Below are positions 19,305-28,234 of a stretch of DNA of 64,000 nucleotides, in pieces (position 1 is the stretch's first letter; the number at the start of each line of letters is the position of its first letter). The notes under the pieces are model-generated. The model was not told where the DNA came from. It saw nothing but the letters and a program-made list of their open reading frames with translations, and did no database searches. Source of the DNA: Cryobacterium glaciale (lineage in GTDB: Bacteria > Actinomycetota > Actinomycetes > Actinomycetales > Microbacteriaceae); the NCBI RefSeq assembly GCF_004402535.1, contig NZ_SOEY01000031.1:1-64000 (forward strand), written 5' to 3'. The position numbers and the translations under genes were made by a program.

Positions 19305-20057
19305 ATGGGGCAAGTGGACACTGAGTCGGAGACGCTGTTTGAGGTAATCCGCTTCGTGGACCTGGCCGGCGTGCTCGCCAATGCCATTCTCGGCGGGGTT
19401 GCCGCGCGCACCGCCCGCCTCGACATCGTCGGCTTCGTGGTGCTCGCGATCATGAGCGGGCTCGGCGGCGGAATGATTCGCGACACGCTGCTGCAGCAGG
19501 GCAGCCCGGCTGCGCTGCTCGACCCCGCCTACCTGATCTGCGCCATCCTCGGCGGGGTCATCGCCTACTTCGTCACCTTCAACGGCCGCTGGACCCGCCG
19601 TGTGCTGCTGCTGCTCGACGCCCTCGCCGTCGGCTGCTGGTCGGCGGTGGGCGCGCAGAAAGCACTCGACGCTGGCCTCGGCTGGCTCCCCGCTATTCTG
19701 CTCGGTATCATCACGGCGGTCGGTGGCGGTATGGTGCGGGACATCATGTTGCTCAAGGTGCCGACCATCTTCGGCGGCAACACGCTCTACGCCACGAGCG
19801 CGCTGCTCGCGAGTACCGAGATGGTCATTCTGAGCAAGCTCGGGTTCGTGGCCATCGGCACCGCCGTGGCCATTCTCAGCGGCGCCGGGCTGTCGCTGCT
19901 GGCCAAACGCTACGGCTGGATTCTGCCGACCGGCTACGCGCTGCGCATTCCGAAACCGATTCTGCTGCTGAACCCGCGGGCGTGGCGCCAGCGACGTCTC
20001 GATGCGCGCAATGCCCGCAACGGCATCTTTCCCGACGATCCGGGTGCCAGCGTCTGA
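19305..20057 (+). CDS. TRIC-type (UPF0126) cation channel family membrane protein
   Basis: Protein of 250 residues with seven membrane helices arranged as two similar halves. Each carries a glycine-rich motif (MSGLGGGMIRDTLLQ and TAVGGGMVRDIMLL). This GGGxxRD pair marks the UPF0126/trimeric intracellular cation channel family, which in bacteria probably forms potassium-permeable trimers. The C-terminal 40 residues are basic and cytoplasmic. It is divergent from nsrR and convergent with the HisN-like gene (7-nt gap). Confidence 0.88.
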   Translation: MGQVDTESETLFEVIRFVDLAGVLANAILGGVAARTARLDIVGFVVLAIMSGLGGGMIRDTLLQQGSPAALLDPAYLICAILGGVIAYFVTFNGRWTRRVLLLLDALAVGCWSAVGAQKALDAGLGWLPAILLGIITAVGGGMVRDIMLLKVPTIFGGNTLYATSALLASTEMVILSKLGFVAIGTAVAILSGAGLSLLAKRYGWILPTGYALRIPKPILLLNPRAWRQRRLDARNARNGIFPDDPGASV

Positions 20058-20064
20058 TTTTTCA

Positions 20065-20934
20065 TTAAGCGGATGCCTGCCCCGGGTTCAATACCGCGAG
20101 CGTCGCCGCGTGTAGCAGGCCGTTGGTGGCGAGGGCGCTGCCGTACCAGGGGCCGGGCTGGCCGTCGACCGAGGTGAACGTGCCGCCGGCCTCCTGCACG
20201 ATCGGGGCGAGAGCGGCCATGTCGTAGGGCTGCAGGTCGAATTCCCCGGCGATATCGAGGTGGCCCTCGGCGAGCAGCATGTACGACCACATGTCGCCGT
20301 AGGCGCGGGTGCGCCAGACCTGGCGGGAGAGGGCGACGAGCTCGTCGAGGTGCCCGGCTTGATCCCACTGCTGCAGGCTGCCATAGCTGATCGATGCCTC
20401 GGCGAGGGTCTCGATGCCGGAGACGCGCAGGCGGGTGGGGGCGTCGCGCAGGCGGGTGGGGGCGTCGCGCAGGCGGGTGGGGGCGTCATCCGCTGTGGTA
20501 CGGCTCGTGTCGAAGGACCAGGCGCCGCTGCCGGCGGCCGCCCACCAGCGTTTCCCGAGTGCGGGGGCGCTGACCACGCCGAGCACCGGAACGCCGTCGA
20601 TGGCGAGCGAGATGAGGGTGGCCCAGATCGGAATGCCGCGGAGAAACCCGGCGGTGCCGTCGATCGGGTCGATGATCCACTGGCGCGTCGTGGAACCGGC
20701 CGTGCCGAACTCCTCGCCGAGGATGCCGTCGTCGGGGCGATGCTGCGCGAGCAGGTCGCGGATGGCGCGCTCGACGGCCTGGTCGGCATCCGTCACCGGT
20801 GTGCGGTCGGGTTTGGTCGTCACGACGAGGTCGAGCGCGGTGAAGCGGGCGCTGGAAATGGCGTCGGCGGCGTCGGCGAGAGCCAGACCGAGCTCGAGGT
20901 CGTCGGAAAGGGCGTAGATTCGCGGTTCGGTCAC
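20065..20934 (-). CDS. hisN: inositol monophosphatase-family phosphatase, probably histidinol-phosphatase HisN
   Basis: Protein of 289 residues with the metal-binding sets of the family: DGILGEEFG (about residues 73-81), WIIDPIDGTAGFLRG (about 90-104) and the later YDMAALAPIVQEAGG. The actinobacterial HisN branch, which makes histidinol in histidine biosynthesis, looks like this, but other IMPases do too. A threefold tandem heptapeptide DAPTRLR (about residues 150-170) is encoded by the 21-bp repeat at 20424-20486. It sits in a region that should be a surface loop. Confidence 0.8.
   Translation of the reverse strand: MTEPRIYALSDDLELGLALADAADAISSARFTALDLVVTTKPDRTPVTDADQAVERAIRDLLAQHRPDDGILGEEFGTAGSTTRQWIIDPIDGTAGFLRGIPIWATLISLAIDGVPVLGVVSAPALGKRWWAAAGSGAWSFDTSRTTADDAPTRLRDAPTRLRDAPTRLRVSGIETLAEASISYGSLQQWDQAGHLDELVALSRQVWRTRAYGDMWSYMLLAEGHLDIAGEFDLQPYDMAALAPIVQEAGGTFTSVDGQPGPWYGSALATNGLLHAATLAVLNPGQASA
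20424..20486. repeat. three exact tandem copies of a 21-bp unit inside hisN
   Basis: The unit CGCGCAGGCGGGTGGGGGCGT occurs at 20424, 20445 and 20466 without change (it is 21 bp; flanks differ). It adds whole codons, so the reading frame is kept and the protein gains three DAPTRLR heptads. Confidence 0.95.
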
Positions 20935-21059
20935 GCTCCCAAGGATAGTAATTTTGGGAACGGATGCCGGTCATCGCCCCTTTTCCGCCTCGATTGGCAT
21001 CGAGCCCGCTTGGGGTGTTAGGGTTACACGTTGCCGCGGGTTGTTCCGCTGCCTCACAT

Positions 21060-21135
<76 letters not shown>

Positions 21136-21137
21136 CC

Positions 21138-21180
21138 GAACCCCGTCGTCATTGCCCTGCGCAGTGCGGCGGGGTTTTTC
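21138..21180 (+). terminator. terminator after tRNA-Lys
   Basis: AACCCCGTCG ... CGGCGGGGTTTTTCG forms a GC-rich stem followed by five T. It starts three bases after the tRNA. Confidence 0.7.
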
Positions 21181-21441
21181 GTGTGCGGGGCTGTGTGGGA
21201 GCACGTGCACTCGTCGCGTCGTTTCTGGCGCTGAGTTGGGACCGTGAGCGGGAAACCGGGGCATTTTCGGTTGGTCGGAATCTCGACAGGGTCGATCCAC
21301 AGCTTGCATACGACACCGCCATCGACCCACGCGAGCCGGCCTTGAAAACGCGACTGCCCGTCCGAATGCGTCTTCGCACAGAAATCCCAGTAGATCCGAG
21401 AAACCCTCGACTTCATGCGCTGAGCTTGGTACACTTGTTCT
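21181..21441. other. non-coding gap, nothing recognised
   Basis: No reading frame here shows a family signature or a convincing ribosome-binding site. The last bases before the next gene (21427-21442, TGGTACACTTGTTCTA) weakly resemble an actinobacterial SOS box (TCGAACACATGTTCGA), with only one half well kept. Confidence 0.4.
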
Positions 21442-21789
21442 ATGAGCCAGAGCGGCGACACCCCCCAGCCGGGCCCCGTCGATCCGTTCTTCACCGCCCA
21501 CGGCTGCCGGCCTTCCACGCCTGAGGAGCGCGCCGAGTTCGAGGTGTTCTGGGCGCAGTGTCAAGCGGATTGGCGGGTTGAAGTTGCCGAGGGGCTCGGA
21601 CAATTCGCCCCGTACGATGACCCCGTTGACCTGGAACCCGTCATCCCAGAACCGGTGAGTCCGGCGACTGACCGTCCGGAGTTACCACCACCTGCTGAAA
21701 CACCGCCACCCCCGCCCGATCCGTGGACCTCCGACTGGGACAGCACCTGGACCACCGACATATCCGGCCCTGATCCCCGACCGTTCTAG
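21442..21789 (+). CDS. small proline-rich hypothetical protein
   Basis: Protein of 115 residues. The N-terminal half (about 15-60) is acidic and probably helical (TPEERAEFEVFWAQCQADW). The C-terminal half is very rich in Pro, Thr and Asp, with a run of five prolines. No signal peptide or membrane segment is visible and I do not recognise the family. The sequence just upstream and overlapping the ATG (TTGGTACACTTGTTCTATG) leaves no room for a ribosome-binding site, so translation may be leaderless. A seven-unit 9-bp repeat follows the stop. It could be a remnant of a larger gene; I am only moderately sure it is expressed. Confidence 0.5.
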   Translation: MSQSGDTPQPGPVDPFFTAHGCRPSTPEERAEFEVFWAQCQADWRVEVAEGLGQFAPYDDPVDLEPVIPEPVSPATDRPELPPPAETPPPPPDPWTSDWDSTWTTDISGPDPRPF

Positions 21790-21800
21790 GGAAAACGATC

Positions 21801-21863
21801 CCCAGCGGGCCCAGCGGGCTTGCCGGGCTCAGCGGGCTCAGCGGGCTTGCCGGGCTTGCCGGC
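21801..21863. repeat. seven tandem 9-bp units (minisatellite)
   Basis: Units alternate between CCCAGCGGG/CTCAGCGGG and CTTGCCGGG: two of the first kind, one CTTGCCGGG, two CTCAGCGGG, then two CTTGCCGG(G/C). They fill part of the 180-bp gap between the Pro-rich gene and the crotonase pair. In one frame they would encode a Gly/Leu/Pro/Ala-rich stretch ahead of the next gene, but that frame lacks a good start. Confidence 0.9.
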
Positions 21864-21969
21864 TCGGGGGAGCGCGCCGCCATTTCTTCGCCCGGTTGTG
21901 GGCAGAAAATTCACCTCGATAGACTGTTGCAGACATGCTCCCCAGCCGCATCGACGCGGAAAGGTCTCT

Positions 21970-23151
21970 ATGCCCCGCACGGATTCGATCGCTCCCCCCT
22001 CCGATCAGGGCGCGGCGGCGGCCGGCGCCGGCGCCGGCGCATCCGCTTTGGCACACGCTGACGGCGAGGTTCTGCTGCAGCGCGAGGGACCGCTGGCCCG
22101 CATCATCCTGAACCGGCCGAAGGCGCTCAACGCCCTCACCCACGACATGATCCGCTCGATAGCAGCAGCGCTCACCGAGTGGGCCGAGGACGACGCCGTG
22201 CAGACCGTGCTGCTCACCGGAAGCGGCGACCGTGCCCTGTGCGCCGGCGGCGACATCGTCTCGATTTATCGCGACGCCCGCACCGACGCCGGCGGCGACC
22301 CCGACGAGAACGCACGATTCTGGGCCGATGAGTACACGCTCAACGCGCAGATCAAGCGCTACCCCAAACCGTTCGTCGCCCTCATGGACCGCATCGTGCT
22401 CGGTGGCGGAGTCGGCCTCTCCGGCCACGCCTCCCACCGTGTCGTGACCGAACGCACCAAACTCGGCATGCCCGAGACCACCATCGGCTTCGTTCCCGAC
22501 GTCGGCGGAACCTACCTGTACTCGCGCACCCCCGGCGAACTCGGCACCCACCTCGCCCTCACGGCCGCGACCATGACCGGCGCCGACGCGATCGCGCTCG
22601 GCCTCGCCGACAGCTTCGTCGAATCCACCCAGCTCGAATCCCTCGTCGACGCCCTCAAACGGATGCCCGCTGCCGCAGCCATCGCCGAGCACGCCTCGCC
22701 GACGCCACCGGCCCCGCTGCTGGCCGAGCAGGCCTGGATCGACGAGTCCTATTCCGGCAACGACCTGGCCGCCATCATCGAGCGACTGCAGCGGTCATCG
22801 GTCGCGGCAGCGCAGGCGGCCGCCATCGCCATTCTGGCCAAGTCGCCGACCGCCGTCACTGTCACCCTCGAGTCTCTCCGCCGCGCGCGCGGCCTGGCCG
22901 ACCTCGAAGACGTACTCGAGCAGGAATACCGGGTGTCCCTGCGCATGGTGGCCGGCCACGACGTCATCGAGGGCATTCGCGCGCAGGTCGTCGACAAAGA
23001 TCGCAACCCGTCCTGGCAGCCGAGCACCCTCACCGAAGTGAGTGACGCCGACGTGCAGGCGCACTTCGCGCCGCTGGGGGAGCGCGAGCTGCGCCTGCCG
23101 CGAGCAGACACCAACGGAAAACACGACACCGAACGAGAGGCCACCGCGTGA
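21970..23151 (+). CDS. 3-hydroxyisobutyryl-CoA hydrolase family protein
   Basis: Protein of about 393 residues from the ATG at 21970, with ribosome-binding site GGAAAGG. Crotonase fold: [13 protein letters not shown] (about 48-60), [17 protein letters not shown] with the CoA oxyanion-hole glycines, [20 protein letters not shown] and [20 protein letters not shown]. The long C-terminal part and the PDVGGTY signature separate the hydrolase/isomerase_2 branch from ordinary enoyl-CoA hydratases. The known reaction is release of 3-hydroxyisobutyrate in valine breakdown. It overlaps the next crotonase gene by 4 nt (GTGA), so the two form an operon. Confidence 0.88.
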   Translation: MPRTDSIAPPSDQGAAAAGAGAGASALAHADGEVLLQREGPLARIILNRPKALNALTHDMIRSIAAALTEWAEDDAVQTVLLTGSGDRALCAGGDIVSIYRDARTDAGGDPDENARFWADEYTLNAQIKRYPKPFVALMDRIVLGGGVGLSGHASHRVVTERTKLGMPETTIGFVPDVGGTYLYSRTPGELGTHLALTAATMTGADAIALGLADSFVESTQLESLVDALKRMPAAAAIAEHASPTPPAPLLAEQAWIDESYSGNDLAAIIERLQRSSVAAAQAAAIAILAKSPTAVTVTLESLRRARGLADLEDVLEQEYRVSLRMVAGHDVIEGIRAQVVDKDRNPSWQPSTLTEVSDADVQAHFAPLGERELRLPRADTNGKHDTEREATA

Positions 23152-23957
23152 GCGACACGACTCAGACCGACACGACTCCGACCGACACCTACGACAACAT
23201 CCTGCTGGAACGCCACGGCCGGGTGGGCGTCATAACCCTCAACCGTCCCAAGGCACTGAACGCCCTCAACTTCGCCACCATGCAGGATGTCGTGGATGCC
23301 GCCACCCGGCTCGATGCCGACCCCGAGATCGGTGCGATCGTAATCACCGGCTCGGAGCGGGCCTTCGCCGCCGGCGCCGACATCAAGGAGATGTCGACGA
23401 TGAGCTACATGGACATGTACCTGAAAGACTGGTTCGCCGGCTGGGACCGCCTGGCCGCCGTACGCACACCGGTGATCGCCGCCGTCTCCGGCCACGCCCT
23501 CGGCGGCGGCTGCGAACTGGCGCTGATCTGTGATTTCATCATCGCTTCCGACACCGCCACCTTCGGCCAGCCGGAGATCAAGCTCGGAGTCATTCCCGGC
23601 ATGGGCGGATCGCAGCGCCTCACCCGGGCCGTCGGCAAGGCCAAAGCGATGGAGATGATCCTCACCGGCCGCACCATTAACGCCGTCGAAGCCGAACGTG
23701 CCGGACTGGTTGCCCGCATCGTGCCCACCGCCGACCTGCTCGCCGACGCCCTCGCCACCGGGGCCGTAATCGCGGCGAAATCGGCGCCGATCGCCATGCT
23801 CGCCAAGGAAGTCGTGAACGCGGCGTACGAGTCGACGCTGAGCAGCGGCATCCACTTGGAACGTCGCCTGTTCCACTCGGTCTTCGCCACCGATGACCAG
23901 ACCGAGGGCATGGCCGCCTTCGTCGAGAAACGCACACCGATCTTCACTAATCGCTAG
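23148..23957 (+). CDS. enoyl-CoA hydratase/isomerase family protein
   Basis: Protein of 269 residues with a GTG start overlapping the previous stop. Crotonase signatures: [29 protein letters not shown] (first oxyanion loop), [18 protein letters not shown] (with a catalytic-type Glu) and [19 protein letters not shown] (second Glu region). It most likely hydrates enoyl-CoA esters in fatty-acid or branched-chain amino-acid degradation together with the hydrolase upstream. The stop codon shares the palindrome CTAG with the stop of the convergent response-regulator gene. Confidence 0.92.
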   Translation: MSDTTQTDTTPTDTYDNILLERHGRVGVITLNRPKALNALNFATMQDVVDAATRLDADPEIGAIVITGSERAFAAGADIKEMSTMSYMDMYLKDWFAGWDRLAAVRTPVIAAVSGHALGGGCELALICDFIIASDTATFGQPEIKLGVIPGMGGSQRLTRAVGKAKAMEMILTGRTINAVEAERAGLVARIVPTADLLADALATGAVIAAKSAPIAMLAKEVVNAAYESTLSSGIHLERRLFHSVFATDDQTEGMAAFVEKRTPIFTNR

Positions 23958-24670
23958 CGCCCCGGCTTCCAGCTGTACTCGTTTTCGGGCCGCCCCGGCG
24001 TTCCGTAACGCGGTGCGCGCAGCACGAGCCCCATGTCGGCGAGATACTCCAGGTAGCGCCGCGCCGTCACCCGCGACAGGCCGAGCGGTTCCATGAGCTC
24101 GCTCGCCGACACCGGCGCGACATGCGCCTGCAGGTAGGAGACCACTGGGGTCAGGGTCGAATCAGACAACCCCTTCGGCCGCGGAATATCGGTCGGCGCG
24201 CGCAGGCTCGCAAACGCGTGATCGACCGCTGACTGCGTCACAACGGATGCCTGCGCGTTCAGTTTCGCGCGAAAGTCCCGGTAGCTGGTCAATTTCGTGG
24301 CAAAGGTCGAATAGGTGAACGGTTTGATCAGGTACTGCACGACCCCGGCCGCGATCGCACCGCGCACGTTGTCGAGGTCACGCACCGCGGTGATCGCGAT
24401 GATGTCGGTGGCCAGACCGGCCGCCCGGATGCGCCGGCTCACATCGAGCCCGTGGCTGTCGGGCAGGTTCATGTCCATGAGTACGAGGTCGATCGGAGTG
24501 CTGGCCGAGGCAGCTGCAGCGACGCGGCGAAACGCATCCTGCCCGGTGCCGGCCGTACCGACGAGCTCGAAACCGGCGAGGCGACCGACATAGACGGCGT
24601 GCGCCTCGGCCGCGAGCGGTTCGTCCTCGACGACGAGCACACGAATGAGTGGCAGCGCGGGCTCAGCCAT
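23954..24670 (-). CDS. CitB/DcuR-type response regulator
   Basis: Protein of 238 residues. The receiver domain (about 8-130) has the acidic pocket VVEDEP, the phospho-acceptor Asp in VLMDMNLPD and the Lys in YLIKPF. The C-terminal part has a winged-helix-like segment ([31 protein letters not shown]) as in DcuR/CitB regulators. It overlaps the sensor kinase gene by 8 nt and stands next to dctA, so it most likely switches on C4-dicarboxylate uptake. Confidence 0.93.
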   Translation of the reverse strand: MAEPALPLIRVLVVEDEPLAAEAHAVYVGRLAGFELVGTAGTGQDAFRRVAAAASASTPIDLVLMDMNLPDSHGLDVSRRIRAAGLATDIIAITAVRDLDNVRGAIAAGVVQYLIKPFTYSTFATKLTSYRDFRAKLNAQASVVTQSAVDHAFASLRAPTDIPRPKGLSDSTLTPVVSYLQAHVAPVSASELMEPLGLSRVTARRYLEYLADMGLVLRAPRYGTPGRPENEYSWKPGR

Positions 24671-26333
24671 GATCGACCACCGCCTGGGAATCGGCCGACC
24701 TCACTGCGGCCGGAATGCTCACCGTGAAGACAGCCCCTTCGCGACGCCCGATCGTGAGCGTGCCGCCGAGGCGGGTCACCGCCTGCCGAACGAGGGCGAG
24801 ACCGAGGCCGCGGCCGCCGATCGAGCGGCCCGCCGAGCCGCCACCCTTGGTGCTGAAGCCGAGCCGCAGCACGTCGTCGATGACATCGGGTGCCACGCCC
24901 GCTCCGCTGTCGGCGACCTCGATCGTGAGGGCACGCTCGGTCGATGACACCGTGACCGACACGCGCCGGGGGGCGGCACCGGCGGCCGCCGCGTCGAGGG
25001 CATTGTCGACCAGGTTGCCGAGCACGGTCACGAGGTCCTGGATCGACAACCCCGACTGGGCCAGGGTGCCCGACGCGGTGACCGTCAGGGCGACCCCGAG
25101 CTCATTGGCCTGCGCCGACTTGCCCATGATCAGGGCGCTGATCACGGGTTCATCCACCGAACCGACCATTTCGTCGGCGAGTTGCTGGCTCAACTCGAGA
25201 TCCGCGGTGGCGAATGCGAGGGCCTCGTGCGTGCGTCCGAGTTCCATCAGCGACACGATCGTGTGCAATCGGTTGGAATGCTCGTGGGTCTGCGCTCGCA
25301 GCGCGTCGGAGAGGGTCCGCATCGACTGCAGCTCGCTGCCCAGCGATTGCAGGTCGGTGTGGTCGCGAATCGTCGCGACGAATCCCATTGACTTGCCGCC
25401 CCTGACCGACGTTGATGCGGCCGGCTCTTGGTTGACGACGAGCACCCGGGTGTCGGTCACATGAATCTCGTCGTGTACGGTGCGGCCGCTCTGCAACAAC
25501 TCACCGAGGCTCGGTGGAAGGCTCAATTCGGTGACGGCGGGTGCGGGACTGGTGCTGTCTCCAGCCGCTCGCGGCGGAATACCGAGCAGCCGCGCCGCCT
25601 GGTCGTTGTAGAGCACGAGGTCGCCGCGCCGGTCGACCAGCACGAGCCCTTCCCGCACCGAATGCAGCACGGAATCGTAGTACACGAACAGTTGCGCAAG
25701 ATGCTCAGGCCCCCACCCGAGCGTCACCCGCCGCAGATAGCGCCCGAGCAGCCAGGTCACCACCGACCCCGACGCGAGGAGCCCGACGGCTAGCCCCAGT
25801 ACCGAGGGCAGTCGGGCGTTCAGGGCGACCGTGATGTTGCTCGTCGTGGTGCCCACCGCGACGAGCGCGCGCACGATGCCATCGGCATCCCGTACCGGCA
25901 CCACGGCACGAACGGATGGCCCGAGCGTTCCCGTGCTGATTTCGGTGAAGGCTGTTCCGGAGCGTGCCGGTTCGACGGCACCGATGTAGTCGTTGCCGAT
26001 TTCAGCCGCGTTCGGATGGGTCCAGCGGGTGCGGTCAGGGGCCATGATCGTGATGAAGTCGAGTCCGGCATCCTTGGTCAGCGCAAGGGCGTATGGCTGC
26101 AGGGATGCGCTCGGATCGACGGATGTGCTCGCGGTGAGCACGAGGGGACTGTCGGCTATGGCTGTGGCGACCGCGAGCATCCGAGTGCTGGTCTCGTCGT
26201 AGCCGCGATCGCGAGCGTCGACGAAGAAGGCCGTTCCGATGAAGACGGTGAGCACCACGATGAACAGGGCGTGCGCGAAAAACAGGCGCCTCGCAATGCT
26301 CCATTCCCTGCGCACTGCGTTCCTTCCGCGCAT
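24663..26333 (-). CDS. CitA/DcuS-type sensor histidine kinase
   Basis: Protein of about 556 residues from ATG 26333; the start is uncertain because the frame stays open to 26420. It has a first membrane helix (LFFAHALFIVVLTVFIGTAF), a periplasmic sensor region of about 130 residues with an RxxxxH-like stretch, a second helix and then a PAS domain (LHSVREGLVLVDRRG). The phosphorylated His is in ALRAQTHEHSNRLHTI, the DcuS/CitA-type H box. HATPase motifs VDNALDAA, DSGAGV and GRGLGLALV follow. It pairs with the overlapping response regulator and lies divergent from dctA, so C4-dicarboxylates are the likely ligands. Confidence 0.92.
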   Translation of the reverse strand: MRGRNAVRREWSIARRLFFAHALFIVVLTVFIGTAFFVDARDRGYDETSTRMLAVATAIADSPLVLTASTSVDPSASLQPYALALTKDAGLDFITIMAPDRTRWTHPNAAEIGNDYIGAVEPARSGTAFTEISTGTLGPSVRAVVPVRDADGIVRALVAVGTTTSNITVALNARLPSVLGLAVGLLASGSVVTWLLGRYLRRVTLGWGPEHLAQLFVYYDSVLHSVREGLVLVDRRGDLVLYNDQAARLLGIPPRAAGDSTSPAPAVTELSLPPSLGELLQSGRTVHDEIHVTDTRVLVVNQEPAASTSVRGGKSMGFVATIRDHTDLQSLGSELQSMRTLSDALRAQTHEHSNRLHTIVSLMELGRTHEALAFATADLELSQQLADEMVGSVDEPVISALIMGKSAQANELGVALTVTASGTLAQSGLSIQDLVTVLGNLVDNALDAAAAGAAPRRVSVTVSSTERALTIEVADSGAGVAPDVIDDVLRLGFSTKGGGSAGRSIGGRGLGLALVRQAVTRLGGTLTIGRREGAVFTVSIPAAVRSADSQAVVDHG

Positions 26334-26466
26334 TCCCCGTGAACAACGTTCCCCGTGAACAGTATGACCGCAACCGTGACGTGGCCGGCAGCAGCGACGA
26401 GTGTAGATGGATTGCAGCAACCGGAGCCCGTCGGGGCCAGGTTAAGCCTAGACATAGGAGTCTGAC

Positions 26467-27873
26467 ATGGCATCGATGCCATCAATCCGTACCAAATCTA
26501 ACAAATCTGGCAAGTCCAGGAAGAAGATCGACTCGTCGCACTACCTCTACATGGCGGTCATTATCGCGGTCGTGCTCGGTATCGTCGTCGGACTGGTCTG
26601 GGGCGGACCCGAGGGTTTCGCCGTCTCACTCAAGCCGCTCGGCGACCTGTTCATCGCCCTGATCAAGATGATGATCGCCCCGATCATTTTCTGCACGATC
26701 ATTCTCGGCATCGGCTCGATCGCCAAGGCGGCCACCGTCGGCAAGATCGGCGGACTGGCCCTGGGCTACTTTCTGGTCATGTCGACCTTCGCGCTCGGCA
26801 TCGGCCTGGTCGTGGGCAACATGATCCACCCGGGAGAGGGCATCAACCTAGCGGATGCCACCTTCAAGGCCACCGAATCCGCCGACACGCAGGGGTTCCT
26901 GCTCGGAATCGTGCCCGCGACGCTCTTCTCGTCGCTGACCAGCGGCAATATTCTGCAGACGCTGCTCGTGGCGCTCATCGCCGGATTCGCGCTGCAGAAG
27001 ATGGGTCCGGCCGGCAAGCCGATCCTCGAGGGCATCGCGCACGTGCAGGCCCTGGTCTTCCGCATTCTGATCATGGTCATGTGGCTCGCGCCGATCGGTG
27101 CGTTCGGTGCGATCGCCGCCGTCGTCGGCGCTACCGGCATTCAGGCCGTGATCAGCTTGTTCACCCTGATGGCCGCCTTCTACGTGACCTGCATCATCTT
27201 CATCGTGGTCATTCTCGGCGGGCTGCTCAAGCTCGTCACCGGCGTGAACATCTTCAAGCTCATGCGCTACCTCGGGCGGGAATACCTGCTCATCTTCTCG
27301 ACCTCGTCCTCAGAGGCCGCCCTGCCGCGACTCATCGCCAAGATGGAACACCTCGGCGTCTCGAAGCCCGTCGTCGGCGTCACCGTGCCGACCGGCTACT
27401 CGTTCAACCTCGACGGCACCGCGATCTACCTCACCATGGCGTCGCTGTTCATCGCCAATGCGCTCGGCCAGCCGCTCGCGCTCGGTGAGCAGATCGGCCT
27501 GCTCGTCTTCATGATCATCGCGAGCAAGGGTGCCGCCGGAGTCTCCGGCGCCGGCCTCGCTACCCTGGCCGCCGGATTGCAGGCCCACGCCCCGCAGCTC
27601 GTCGGTGGCGTCGGGTTCATCGTGGGCATCGACCGCTTCATGTCCGAAGCTCGCGCGCTGACCAACTTCACCGGCAACGCCGTCGCGACCGTCATGATCG
27701 GGTCGTGGACCAAGGAGATCGACCGGGTGCAGGTGGACCGCGTGCTCGACAAGCTCGAACCCTTCGACGAGCGCACCATGCTCACACACGGTCACGTGAG
27801 CGCCGCCGACACCCAGCGCAGCAATGAGATGGCAGCGCAGTCCGAGGTATTGGAACGCTCGCACGCACGATAG
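26467..27873 (+). CDS. dctA: C4-dicarboxylate:cation symporter DctA
   Basis: Protein of 468 residues in the DAACS (glutamate/dicarboxylate transporter) fold. The family's serine-rich reentrant loop reads LLIFSTSSSEAALPRL, and the substrate region VTVPTGYSFNLDGTAIYLTMA is well kept, as are GAAGVSGAGLATLAAGL and the late IDRFMSEARALTNFTGN. It imports succinate, fumarate and malate with protons or sodium. The two-component system encoded divergently is of the type that senses the same compounds. A strong terminator follows. Confidence 0.94.
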   Translation: MASMPSIRTKSNKSGKSRKKIDSSHYLYMAVIIAVVLGIVVGLVWGGPEGFAVSLKPLGDLFIALIKMMIAPIIFCTIILGIGSIAKAATVGKIGGLALGYFLVMSTFALGIGLVVGNMIHPGEGINLADATFKATESADTQGFLLGIVPATLFSSLTSGNILQTLLVALIAGFALQKMGPAGKPILEGIAHVQALVFRILIMVMWLAPIGAFGAIAAVVGATGIQAVISLFTLMAAFYVTCIIFIVVILGGLLKLVTGVNIFKLMRYLGREYLLIFSTSSSEAALPRLIAKMEHLGVSKPVVGVTVPTGYSFNLDGTAIYLTMASLFIANALGQPLALGEQIGLLVFMIIASKGAAGVSGAGLATLAAGLQAHAPQLVGGVGFIVGIDRFMSEARALTNFTGNAVATVMIGSWTKEIDRVQVDRVLDKLEPFDERTMLTHGHVSAADTQRSNEMAAQSEVLERSHAR

Positions 27874-27909
27874 CGAGCCGCGAAATAGCGAGCACTAGAC
27901 TCGCGCTAA

Positions 27910-27952
27910 GGGTGTCGTCCGGAGGAGTCCTCCCGGGCGACACCCCTATTTT
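27910..27952 (+). terminator. dctA terminator
   Basis: GGGTGTCGTCCGG and its complement CCGGGCGACACCC enclose an 8-10-nt loop (AGGAGTCCTC). CTATTTTG follows. Confidence 0.85.
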
Positions 27953-27958
27953 GCGCCT

Positions 27959-27978
27959 CTTTTCGGCATGCCGAAAAG
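27959..27978. promoter_or_regulatory. 20-bp perfect palindrome upstream of the betaine transporter operon
   Basis: CTTTTCGGCATGCCGAAAAG has perfect dyad symmetry. It lies just after the dctA terminator and about 255 bp before the opuAA start, upstream of a TTGACG (about 27998). It could be an operator. No regulator gene is next to it. Confidence 0.5.
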
Positions 27979-28234
27979 AGAGTGTGTTAGGATTGTTGAC
28001 GGTCTTACAACCCTTCACCAGGACGCGCAAGCGTGGCCCCCATTTAAGATGGGACGGCCGCCTTCGTATGGTGAGGTGCCGACGGACGCGATCCCATGAT
28101 TGCTCCACGCCCACGCTGAATTCAGTCAATGTTAATTGCCGCGTGCGGGCCGCTCGGTGCCTACCCGTCCGACAAGAGAGCATTTCGCTTCGTCAGCCGT
28201 GAAATCGACTACGTTCGACGTGCACGGAGAACGC

